Assembly: GCA_007988745.1 (NCBI GenBank)
Contig: BJUT01000001.1
Span: 420,328 to 484,327, forward strand
DNA from: Pseudoalteromonas atlantica
GTDB lineage: Bacteria > Pseudomonadota > Gammaproteobacteria > Enterobacterales > Alteromonadaceae
DNA length: 64,000 nucleotides
Direction: 5' to 3'
Made by a program: the position numbers and the translations under genes. Numbering within the stretch: the first letter of the stretch is position 1; the number at the start of each line of letters is the position of its first letter. The notes under the pieces were generated by a model. The model did not search any database and was not told where the DNA came from. It was given only the letters and a program-made list of their open reading frames with translations. Positions 29,814 to 38,418 of this stretch are shown here, piece by piece.

Positions 29814-31555
29814 CCGTGCTCACCAAACTGCATTTTACATAGAGCTGAATAAGTACCATCTTTAGCTAATAAACTCTGATGATCGCCACTTTCAATCACC
29901 CGACCACCATCAATAACGTATATTTTGTCGCTGTTCTCAATGGTTGAAAGACGATGGGCAATGACTATAGACGTTTTGTCTTGCATAAGGGTATCAAGAG
30001 CTTGCTGAATTAGCTTTTCTGACTCTGTGTCTAAGGCTGAAGTTGCTTCATCTAAAATTAAAATAGGTGCATCTTTTAATATAGCGCGAGCAATTGCTAT
30101 ACGTTGACGTTGACCACCAGAGAGCATTACCCCGTTTTCACCGACCATGGTATTGAGTTGCTCAGGTAAGTCTTTAACAAATTCCCACACGTGGGCTTGT
30201 TTAACCACCTCTTCTAGTTGCTGCGGTGTTATTTCTCGGCTTATGCCATAACAAATATTATTGGCAATTGTGTCGTTAAATAACACAACTTGCTGAGATA
30301 CTAAGGCAAACTGACGGCGTAAATCGGCCAGTTTATATTTCTCAAGCGCAACGCCATCTAATAAAATTTCACTTGGTGCTTCTAAATCATAATAACGCGG
30401 TAATAAATTAGAAATAGTCGATTTACCCGAGCCTGAACGCCCTACAAGCGCGATGCTTTCACCGGCTTTTATACTTATTGATAGGTTATTTAAAACAGCT
30501 TCATCTTTAGTTGGGTATTTAAAGGTAACGTTTTTAACCTCAATTTCGCCCTTCACCTTATCTACGGTGTAAGTACCTTTGTCTTTTTCAATTTCTTCAT
30601 CTAAAACTAAAAAAATACTTTGCGCTGCAGAAATACCGCGCTGCATATCACTGTTCACGTTTGCTAATTGTTTAAGCGGGCGTAAAAGCATCATCATAGA
30701 AGAAATGAGTACCATAAAATCGCCAGAGCTGATCGTATCTATCATTGAAGGCATAGATACAACCCACAAAATAACAGCCATTGCACTTGCTGCAAGCACT
30801 TGAATTACCGACACGCTTAACGCTTTAGTGGCATCCATTTTAATACGTTGCTGGCGATTATGATTATTGATTTTTGAAAACTGGTCGATTTCTTGTTTTT
30901 GCCCACCAAAGCCATGAATAACTTTGTGTCCACTTAGCATTTGCTCAGAGCTACGGGTGACCTGCCCCATAGCAGACTGTATATTTTTTGAAATATGGCG
31001 AAAGCGTTTAGACACAAACGTTACAATAATTGCCACTAATGGAATGATCACTAAAAAAATCAGCGAAAGCTGCCAGCTGGTATAAAACATAAGGGCAAGT
31101 AGAAAAACGACAAAAGCGCCTTCTCTTACAACAATTAACAGTGCTTTGGTGATTGCTTGCTGAACTTGTTCTGTATCAAAAGTAATTTTTGAAATTAAAT
31201 CACCTGTTGAGTTTTTATCATGAAACGAAACAGGCAAATGTAATATGTGTTCAAATAACTGCTGGCGTAACGAACGAACTACTTGCGAGCCTACATAGCT
31301 TAGGCAATACGAAGACATAAAATTAAACAGGCCACGCCCTATTACCAGCGCAATTACAACAAATGGGGCATAAGCTAACACTTCGCTATTACGTTGGTTT
31401 AGGCCTTCATCAATAAAGGGTTTCATTAATTGAATAAATAAAGCATCCATACCCGAATAGCCGATCATTCCAATAATAGCGACGAAGGCAACGCTTTTAT
31501 AATCACCAACGTAAGAAATCAACCGTTTATAAATTTGTGTAGTACTTTGACTCAT
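29810..31555 (-). CDS. msbA: Lipid A export ABC transporter MsbA
   Basis: Flips core-lipid A across the inner membrane. 581 residues from ATG 31553-31555 (MSQSTTQIYKRLISYVG), supported by a GAGAG site; a TTG at 31573 would add six residues without support. Six transmembrane segments in about 1-310, then the nucleotide-binding domain with Walker A GRSGSGKST (about 374), signature LSGGQRQRIAIARA (about 478), Walker B ILILDEATSALD (about 497) and switch IAHRLST (about 532). Sits between comEC and lpxK as in E. coli. Confidence 0.96.
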   Translation of the reverse strand: MSQSTTQIYKRLISYVGDYKSVAFVAIIGMIGYSGMDALFIQLMKPFIDEGLNQRNSEVLAYAPFVVIALVIGRGLFNFMSSYCLSYVGSQVVRSLRQQLFEHILHLPVSFHDKNSTGDLISKITFDTEQVQQAITKALLIVVREGAFVVFLLALMFYTSWQLSLIFLVIIPLVAIIVTFVSKRFRHISKNIQSAMGQVTRSSEQMLSGHKVIHGFGGQKQEIDQFSKINNHNRQQRIKMDATKALSVSVIQVLAASAMAVILWVVSMPSMIDTISSGDFMVLISSMMMLLRPLKQLANVNSDMQRGISAAQSIFLVLDEEIEKDKGTYTVDKVKGEIEVKNVTFKYPTKDEAVLNNLSISIKAGESIALVGRSGSGKSTISNLLPRYYDLEAPSEILLDGVALEKYKLADLRRQFALVSQQVVLFNDTIANNICYGISREITPQQLEEVVKQAHVWEFVKDLPEQLNTMVGENGVMLSGGQRQRIAIARAILKDAPILILDEATSALDTESEKLIQQALDTLMQDKTSIVIAHRLSTIENSDKIYVIDGGRVIESGDHQSLLAKDGTYSALCKMQFGEHG

Positions 31556-31615
31556 ATTACTCTCGTTATACAATTACAGCCCTTATTGTATCCTTCAAAC
31601 CGTTAAAACTAAACG

Positions 31616-33880
31616 TCAATCTTCTATAAACCAATAACTTTCGTGTTTGCGCGCCGTTGTCACTTTAAAGCTATCTTGATAAATACTTACCGTAATTTGC
31701 CCATCAAGTGCCGTAACATATTGTTTAGCATTTATAGCTTTGTAGCGCGAAACCACTTTTTCACTGGGAAATTGCCATTGGCCTTGAAAAGCTGTTGAAT
31801 GAATAACCGTATGCGGATTTACATGGTTGATAAATTCCATGCTTGAAGACGTATCGCTGCCATGATGAGGGCTTAAAATCACATCGGCCTGTAATGAGTG
31901 AGTTTTGATAAGGCTCAGCTCACGTGCTTTAGAAATATCACCCGTTAATAACATAGTAAGTTGGGGTGATTTGATTAAAAGCACACACGAATTATCATTT
32001 TCGTTATTAAATGAGCTATCAGCAAAGCTGCTAATGTGCAATCCATTAAAGTTATAATCTAAAGAGATACACTGTGTGGTTGTGCCGTGTGGGTGAAAAC
32101 GCTTAAAGCTTTCACCAAATCCTGCATTAATAAAATGTGCTGCGCCCCCTGCATGATCGTTGTCTTGATGGCTTATTATTGCATCACTGACGGTTAAGTT
32201 ATGTGTTTTCAAATAAGGAATTAACACACTGTATGTACGGCTAAAACGGTTAAAATAACTAGGGCCAAAATCGTAAACCAGCGCTTGATTGTCTTTTTCG
32301 AGTAACGTCATTAATCCGTGCCCAACATCAAACACATGCAATTGCCAAAGAGGTTTTGGTAAATACAGATAATCTATTAATGTAACGCATAGAGGAATGA
32401 GTGCTAAACGTTTAAAGGGGCTAAACCAAGTGATTAGTATGCATAGATAAGCTGCGACTAAGTACAATGTAGGCGGTTTAGCTATATCTAACCATCTGTA
32501 ATGCCAAGGGATTGCATCCATATACTTAAACAATGTTATAAGTACACTATCGAATAATAAAATGACGGGCGTTATATCTACCACAGCACTTATTATCGTA
32601 AATAGCAGCAAAAGTGGCATGATCGCCACGCTTAATAATGGAATTGCCAATAAATTAATAACCAACCCAGCAATACTTACCCCATTAAAATAAATAAGGG
32701 TAATAGGCAAAAGCCCAATAAATAAAGTAAGCTGAATAATACACAGCGCTATAAACACGCTAAGCCAATTATATTTAGTTTTAGGAAGGTGCTTTATAAC
32801 AAGGAAAATAATTGCAACCGCAATAAAAGAAAAATATAAACCTGGGTTTAAAACATTAAAAGGATTGATGAGTAATACAGCGACTAAAGCATATAGAATG
32901 CTTCGCCAGCGCAGTGGCTGTTTGGCAATAAAGTAAAGACCTAATACACAACTCAACATAATAAATGCGCGAGTCGCTGAGAGTAAAAATTCACTTAAAT
33001 ACACATAGATAAATGCCGCTAACCAGCCGATAAAACTATAAATAATAGTTAAATTAATTGACTGCGATACATTAATTTTCAAAATGTATGCTGTGTACTT
33101 ACTCAGTAAATAAAAACAGCTGAATATAAGCCCTATGTGCAACCCTGAAATGGCTAATAAATGGCTGAGCCCTAAACTTTGCATTGTTTGTTTATTTTCA
33201 AACGACATCAGTGATTTATCACCACTAAGCAATGCATAATAAAGCCAGTTAAGCGCTGTTTTTTGATAAGTGTGTTTTAAAAACGACCTGTATTTATAAA
33301 TTATTGAAGGTGAAGCCGCGTTAGTAATGCGCAATTGCTTATTAAGTACTTTGCCTTTAAATAATATGCGTTGTTTAAAGGCATGCACATTATTATCAAA
33401 CACACCGATATTTTTAATTGTTCTGAATTTTTTTAGCGCTATTATTGCCTCAAAAGTATCGCCCTGCTTAATAAGCTGTGCAGAATCGACACTTAACATG
33501 GCTTTAGGTGCTTTAAATTTGTGTATTTCATCCCCATTTAACTTTAATAACGTTGCTTTTATATACTGTGGTTGCTTTGCAGAGATAACCTCATCAACGA
33601 GAATTGTGGCAGGGTAAGCATAGTTATTTTCATCATTTGGCAATGTATAGCTATAAAACAGGTAAAAGTGCACAACAATGCAGCAAATAGCTAAAATAAA
33701 CCCTAACAAAACATTCAAAAACGGCTTAAAATAGGCGCTCGCAATAAGGACAGATATTGTGATGACTGTAAATTCATGGGTTTGATAATAAAATACGGTT
33801 GAAATACAACCTATTACAAATCCAAGACTAATCCACACTGAAGTAAATGGTTGCTTGAAATGCCTAAGAAAACGATCCAA
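31616..33880 (-). CDS. comEC: ComEC/Rec2 DNA-uptake channel protein
   Basis: Inner-membrane channel for single-stranded DNA during natural transformation. 754 residues. Order: hydrophobic N-terminus (about 15-65), soluble domain, Competence membrane domain (about 230-500, including LSHLLAISGLHIGLIFSCFY), and C-terminal metallo-beta-lactamase-like domain with ISHQDNDHAGGAAHF (about 563-577) and LSPHHGSDTSSS (about 682). The start is uncertain: the longest frame begins with TTG at 33880 (AGG site 8 bases upstream), and the next in-frame option is GTG at 33838. It overlaps the divergent DUF2062 gene at its 5' end. Confidence 0.9.
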   Translation of the reverse strand: MDRFLRHFKQPFTSVWISLGFVIGCISTVFYYQTHEFTVITISVLIASAYFKPFLNVLLGFILAICCIVVHFYLFYSYTLPNDENNYAYPATILVDEVISAKQPQYIKATLLKLNGDEIHKFKAPKAMLSVDSAQLIKQGDTFEAIIALKKFRTIKNIGVFDNNVHAFKQRILFKGKVLNKQLRITNAASPSIIYKYRSFLKHTYQKTALNWLYYALLSGDKSLMSFENKQTMQSLGLSHLLAISGLHIGLIFSCFYLLSKYTAYILKINVSQSINLTIIYSFIGWLAAFIYVYLSEFLLSATRAFIMLSCVLGLYFIAKQPLRWRSILYALVAVLLINPFNVLNPGLYFSFIAVAIIFLVIKHLPKTKYNWLSVFIALCIIQLTLFIGLLPITLIYFNGVSIAGLVINLLAIPLLSVAIMPLLLLFTIISAVVDITPVILLFDSVLITLFKYMDAIPWHYRWLDIAKPPTLYLVAAYLCILITWFSPFKRLALIPLCVTLIDYLYLPKPLWQLHVFDVGHGLMTLLEKDNQALVYDFGPSYFNRFSRTYSVLIPYLKTHNLTVSDAIISHQDNDHAGGAAHFINAGFGESFKRFHPHGTTTQCISLDYNFNGLHISSFADSSFNNENDNSCVLLIKSPQLTMLLTGDISKARELSLIKTHSLQADVILSPHHGSDTSSSMEFINHVNPHTVIHSTAFQGQWQFPSEKVVSRYKAINAKQYVTALDGQITVSIYQDSFKVTTARKHESYWFIED

Positions 33881-34372
33881 CGATTTTTACCTGATCCTAA
33901 TAAAATTAGGCATCATAAAACACTTAGAATATTCGGCCGCCTATTACAAGACGCCAACCTATGGCATTTAAACAGACGCTCTGCAAGGGGCGCATTTGCG
34001 GTTGGTTTATTTTTTGCGTTCATCCCTGTTCCCTTTCAAATGGTTTTAGCCGCTGCGGCAGCTATTGTATTTAGAGTTAACTTACCTATTTCTGTGGCAT
34101 TAGTGTGGCTTACCAATCCACTGACTATGCCGCCAATATTTTACGGCTCATACCTTGTAGGTACGCTTGTTTTAAATCAACCAGAGCAGCATTTTGCATT
34201 TGAAGCCAGTTGGGCATGGTTCTTAGAAAGCCTTTCTACCATCGGTCCTGCATTTTTAATTGGCTCACTGGTGTGCGCTTCTGTTGCCGCTATTATTGCT
34301 TATTTAGGTATTGATATTATTTGGCGACGCTCTGTGCGCAAAGCCTGGTTAGCACGAAATACTAATACGTAA
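33860..34372 (+). CDS. DUF2062 membrane protein
   Basis: 170 residues from ATG 33860 (MPKKTIQRFLPDPNKIRHHK), the usual start of DUF2062 proteins in this lineage; a TTG at 33851 is less likely. Four hydrophobic stretches (about 43-70, 73-97, 113-122, 127-154), so an integral membrane protein with a basic N-terminus. Motif RSARGAFAVGLFFAFIPVP (about 39-57) is characteristic. Function unknown. Its first 21 bases lie inside the divergent comEC gene if the TTG start of comEC is right; the pairing with comEC recurs in related bacteria as I recall. Confidence 0.85.
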   Translation: MPKKTIQRFLPDPNKIRHHKTLRIFGRLLQDANLWHLNRRSARGAFAVGLFFAFIPVPFQMVLAAAAAIVFRVNLPISVALVWLTNPLTMPPIFYGSYLVGTLVLNQPEQHFAFEASWAWFLESLSTIGPAFLIGSLVCASVAAIIAYLGIDIIWRRSVRKAWLARNTNT

Positions 34373-34462
34373 TAAAGCCAACTATTAAAGTGCTCAAAGA
34401 GAATGACTTAATGAAGCAAATTGAGATAACTAATTAACGCCAAGTACTTTATTATAGACGAA

Positions 34463-34493
34463 AAAAAACCAACTTTTATAAGTTGGTTTTTTT
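34463..34493. terminator. Bidirectional terminator between DUF2062 and DUF3466 genes
   Basis: AAAAAAACCAACTT / AAGTTGGTTTTTTT, a 14-bp stem with a TTAT loop and A/T-rich flanks, placed between convergent stops at 34372 and 34510. Confidence 0.88.
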
Positions 34494-34509
34494 ATGAAAA
34501 GCAAAAAGC

Positions 34510-36246
34510 TTAAAATCTAAATACTCTGCGTAAGCCCACTAGCGGCAATAATAACAGTGTGTACCAAGGGAAGCTTGCTGAGCTTCTTTCATAAAGCTCT
34601 TCTTCTATTGGTGTACAGTCTTCTACTTCACCATCAATAGGTGTTAGTTTTACTGCAACAGCAACACTCTCGTACTCAATATTACCTTCAATATCGGTTT
34701 CTACATTACCAAAGGTATCGCGCTTTTCAACGGTTTTGGTAGCTACACCAAAAATTTCATTGTCTTCATTAATGACTTTCGCTTCAGCCATTGTGTAGGC
34801 GTAGTCCGTTTCACCATCTGTTTCGTAACAAGGTAGTAAATCGTTTAAGTTGGTAATTTTATCGTCACCAATTTTATATATAAACGCTTCTTTACGACGG
34901 CTGTTTTCAGATGTACCCACCTCGCCTTCACCAACAACATAACCTTGGTTATTAATATCATTACCATAAGCGCTTGAGCTATTAAAGTAACCGGTAGGGA
35001 AAACGGTATTGCCAGTACTTATATCATGATAGAAAAACTGATCACGGATCGTGGTTTCAATACGCTTTGATGCATAACCAACAATTACATCGTTGTCATT
35101 TACAGCAAGCGCTTTACCAGAAAGCCAATCATCTTCTTGGTCTATAAAATTAAACACGTCACCATTTTTAAAATAAACAGGCATTGTTAAAATAGTGTCG
35201 TCATTTTTATAGTAACGAGCATTTGAAGAGCCCACCACTGTGCCATTATTATTTAGTGCAAGAGCGGTACTTGTAAAAGCAAAGTCATCATCTTCTTCTG
35301 GCGTTAAGGCAAGGCCTAGTATTTCAGTAGAAGTGATATTAAATGCTTCATCAAGCTCCCATTTTACCGCGCGCTCATCAAATACGCCGGTGGTTACACT
35401 TGAATTTAATAATTCCACACAGGTATTGGTAGGCTCGTCTTCGTTATCACAGTTATCTTCAATATTATCAAGTCTGTCTTCAGGAATACCTGTTGAAACA
35501 TAACCAACGACAGTGTATCCGTCATTTGTTTTAACAATATCGTTAGCTCGGCTAGTACCGCCGTAATCGTCAAAGTCAGGAACTAACTCAACCTTTTGCG
35601 TTCCATCTTCAGAAATAACTATTCCGCGCTCTATAAAGTCATGGGTAAACCATGTTTCTTCTTCATCTTCATCATCCGGCGTAAATAAAACTTTATCATA
35701 TGGAGCTGCACTCCAACCAACGCTCACGCCATCTTCGCTTACCGCGTTGTAAAAGTTACTAACCGAACGCGTTAAACCATCGTAATCTACCGACTCTTCA
35801 TCAAACAGTATTTGCTCAGTCACTATGCCATCGTCAAACTTGATACCAACTACCGAGCTTAACTTTTGGTATTCGTAATCCGTTGGTCTGCCAGCTAAAA
35901 AGCTAACCATAAATGAATGCGCATCGGCGTTATTAAAAACCGCATCGTTATTTTCTATATCATCAAGTGTAAAAGTAATTTCTTTATCACTTAGCTCAAA
36001 GTTGTACTCTTCACTATCGTACGCATTTTCAATAACGCTTTCGGTAAAGTCGATATAGCTAATATCGATTGGTAAATTATACAATCCGTTGGCAGTACCA
36101 ATAATGTGCCCGCTTTCGCTTACGTCAGTCACGTAAGAATGTTTAGCGCCGTCAAGAGTACCTAGTTCTGTTAATTCATAGGTTGCACTTAATGCAGATG
36201 TACTCAATGTCGCTAAAATACTGGCAGCGAGTAATTTATATTTCAT
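34510..36246 (-). CDS. DUF3466 exported protein with a GlyGly-CTERM-like tail
   Basis: 578 residues. Sec signal peptide MKYKLLAASILATLSTSALS (cleavage near 20), then TYELTELGTLDGAKHSYVTD and repeated segments of the HAF type such as VTDVSESGHIIGTA, ALNNNGTVVGSS, AVNDNDVIVGYAS and DINNQGYVVGEG, typical of DUF3466 beta-propeller-like proteins. The body is strongly acidic. The end is a hydrophobic segment followed by arginines (FPWYTLLLLPLVGLRRVFRF), the layout of rhombosortase-processed GlyGly-CTERM tails but with no GG pair visible. Probably cell-surface or secreted; function unknown. It follows uup by 11 bases. Confidence 0.82.
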   Translation of the reverse strand: MKYKLLAASILATLSTSALSATYELTELGTLDGAKHSYVTDVSESGHIIGTANGLYNLPIDISYIDFTESVIENAYDSEEYNFELSDKEITFTLDDIENNDAVFNNADAHSFMVSFLAGRPTDYEYQKLSSVVGIKFDDGIVTEQILFDEESVDYDGLTRSVSNFYNAVSEDGVSVGWSAAPYDKVLFTPDDEDEEETWFTHDFIERGIVISEDGTQKVELVPDFDDYGGTSRANDIVKTNDGYTVVGYVSTGIPEDRLDNIEDNCDNEDEPTNTCVELLNSSVTTGVFDERAVKWELDEAFNITSTEILGLALTPEEDDDFAFTSTALALNNNGTVVGSSNARYYKNDDTILTMPVYFKNGDVFNFIDQEDDWLSGKALAVNDNDVIVGYASKRIETTIRDQFFYHDISTGNTVFPTGYFNSSSAYGNDINNQGYVVGEGEVGTSENSRRKEAFIYKIGDDKITNLNDLLPCYETDGETDYAYTMAEAKVINEDNEIFGVATKTVEKRDTFGNVETDIEGNIEYESVAVAVKLTPIDGEVEDCTPIEEELYERSSASFPWYTLLLLPLVGLRRVFRF

Positions 36247-36257
36247 TTTAATCCTTA

Positions 36258-38168
36258 CTACTGATTCTGTAATTCTTCAAGTTCTTCCCAGCGCTCAAAC
36301 GCGGCTTCAAGGTCAGACTCAAGTTTTGCTAAATGGTTCAATGCATTAGTGGTTACGTCGCTATCTTGTTTGAAAAAGTCAGGATCGCTCACTACAGCTT
36401 GCTGCGCTTCTACAGCGGCTTCAAGTTGTTCCATTTTATTGGGTAGTTGCTCTAATTCAAGTTTTAATTTGTAAGAAAGCTTAGTGCTTTTGTTTTCAGG
36501 CTTTGTCGCGGCTACAGGCGCAGGTTTAACGTCTTTTTTTGGTGCTTGTTGCTGTTTTTCCTGCTCGGCTAAATAGCTTAAATAAGCTTGGTAATCGGTG
36601 TAACCCCCTACCATATCGGTTATTTTTCCATCACCTTCAAACGCCCATACACTACTACACGTATTATCAATAAATTCACGGTCATGGCTTACTATAAGCA
36701 CAGTACCCTGATACTGATTAATAATTTCTTCGAGTAACTCTAATGTTTCAATATCCAAGTCATTGGTTGGCTCATCGAGTACTAAAATATTTGAGGGTTT
36801 TAGAAATAGTTTTGCAAGTAAAAGCCTGTTTTTCTCACCACCAGAGAGTGCTTTTACAGGTGTACGCGCACGTGCCGGTGGAAACAAAAAGTCTTGCAGG
36901 TAACCAAGTACATGACGAGAACGCCCGCCCATCATTACCTCTTGTTTACCCTCGGCAACGTTATCTTGAACAGTGGCCTCTTCATCAAGCTTTTGCCTGT
37001 ATTGGTCAAAGTAAGCAAATTCTAAATTAACGCCTTGTTTAACATGACCGCTATCGGCTTCTAAATCACCAAACAGCAGTTTAAGTAAGGTAGTTTTACC
37101 AATACCATTTGGGCCTACTAAGCCAATTCGGTCACCGCGCATAACAAGGGTAGAAAAATCATTAGCAATTACTTTATCTTTAAATGCATGACTAAGGTGT
37201 TTTGCCTCAAACACTAGCTTGCCGGATCTATCAGCCGTTTCAATATTAAAATCGGTTTTACCTACTTGCTCTACACGAGCTTTGCGCTCAACACGTAACT
37301 GTTTAAGTTCACGTACACGGCCTTCGTTGCGGGTACGACGGGCTTTAACACCTTGGCGTATCCAGGCTTCTTCCTCTGCTAAACGCTTATCAAAGAGTGC
37401 ATTTTGTGATTCTTCTACTTTTAAGTCATGCGCTTTTTGTTCAAGGTAGGTCGCGTAATCGCCAGGGTAAGAGATAAGTTTACCGCGGTCTAAATCTAAA
37501 ATACGCGTTGCAACAGCACGGATAAACGCACGGTCATGCGATATAAATACAATACCGCCTTTAAATTCTTTTAAAAACTGCTCTAGCCATTTAACACTGT
37601 CTACGTCTAAATGGTTTGTTGGCTCATCAAGTAACAATAAGTCAGGCTCACTCACAAGAGCACGTGCTAAAGCAACTTTACGCAACCAACCACCTGAGAG
37701 CGATTCTAATTTAGCATCAGGGCTAAGCTCTAAACGCGTGAGTACTAATTGAATACGCGAATCAAAACGCCAACCGTCACACGCTTCTAAATCGTTAGAT
37801 AAACGCTCAAGCTTATTTAGCAGTTTGTCGGTACAGTCGGTTTGTAGCTGTGTGCTTACATGATGATAATCAATTAGCAAATTAGCAATATCAGGCATGC
37901 CCTGTGCTACATAATCGAATACTGAGCCATTTGCTCCTTTAGGAGGATCTTGCTCTAAGCGAGATATTTTGATCCCGCCAAGCTGGTTAATTTCACCATC
38001 ATCTAAAATAACTTGGCCATCTAGTACTTTTAAAAGTGTAGATTTACCCGCCCCATTTCGCCCTACAATACAGACGCGCTCACCGCTTTCTATCACTGCA
38101 TCAGCATCATCAAGTAATGGGTGCGTACCATAAGCTAACTGCGCTTTTTGTATTCTAATTAAATCCAT
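36258..38168 (-). CDS. uup: ABC-F ATPase Uup
   Basis: Cytoplasmic ABC-F protein with two ATPase domains and no membrane part, acting on ribosomes or branched DNA intermediates. 636 residues (E. coli 635). Walker A motifs GRNGAGKSTLL (about 36) and GPNGIGKTTLL (about 353), signatures LSGGWLRKVALARAL (about 158) and LSGGEKNRLLLAKL (about 444), and the P-site linker between the domains (about 240-320, rich in Lys/Arg). A C-terminal coiled-coil DNA-binding domain (about 560-636) follows a Lys/Pro-rich linker. The rlmKL-uup order is as in E. coli. Confidence 0.95.
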   Translation of the reverse strand: MDLIRIQKAQLAYGTHPLLDDADAVIESGERVCIVGRNGAGKSTLLKVLDGQVILDDGEINQLGGIKISRLEQDPPKGANGSVFDYVAQGMPDIANLLIDYHHVSTQLQTDCTDKLLNKLERLSNDLEACDGWRFDSRIQLVLTRLELSPDAKLESLSGGWLRKVALARALVSEPDLLLLDEPTNHLDVDSVKWLEQFLKEFKGGIVFISHDRAFIRAVATRILDLDRGKLISYPGDYATYLEQKAHDLKVEESQNALFDKRLAEEEAWIRQGVKARRTRNEGRVRELKQLRVERKARVEQVGKTDFNIETADRSGKLVFEAKHLSHAFKDKVIANDFSTLVMRGDRIGLVGPNGIGKTTLLKLLFGDLEADSGHVKQGVNLEFAYFDQYRQKLDEEATVQDNVAEGKQEVMMGGRSRHVLGYLQDFLFPPARARTPVKALSGGEKNRLLLAKLFLKPSNILVLDEPTNDLDIETLELLEEIINQYQGTVLIVSHDREFIDNTCSSVWAFEGDGKITDMVGGYTDYQAYLSYLAEQEKQQQAPKKDVKPAPVAATKPENKSTKLSYKLKLELEQLPNKMEQLEAAVEAQQAVVSDPDFFKQDSDVTTNALNHLAKLESDLEAAFERWEELEELQNQ

Positions 38169-38181
38169 AAATACTGCTCTT

Positions 38182-38418
38182 TTATTCTTGCGCTAAAAAT
38201 TCATGCACTGTTTGTGCATCAAACGGCCAATACAAATAGTGGCCGCTTTTGCTCTCAAATACGGGAATACTTAACTGAAAACGCGCTATTAGCTGCTCAT
38301 CAGTGAGTATATCAATTAATTTAAGCTCACTATTTTTATCCAAAACCGATAATAAAACCTGCTCGGCTTGCTCACATAAACGACAGCCATCGGTGTGGTA
38401 TAAAATATAATTAGCCAT
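38182..38418 (-). CDS. Glutaredoxin-like (DUF836) thiol protein
   Basis: 78 residues with a glutaredoxin fold signature: YILYHTDGCRLCEQAEQVL with a CxxC redox pair (CRLC, about 12-15), cis-proline in LSIPVF (about 50-54), and a C-terminal helix. DUF836/glutaredoxin-family proteins of this size occur between rlmKL and uup in many gammaproteobacteria. Redox partner unknown. It overlaps the end of rlmKL by 8 bases and precedes uup by 13 bases. Confidence 0.85.
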   Translation of the reverse strand: MANYILYHTDGCRLCEQAEQVLLSVLDKNSELKLIDILTDEQLIARFQLSIPVFESKSGHYLYWPFDAQTVHEFLAQE

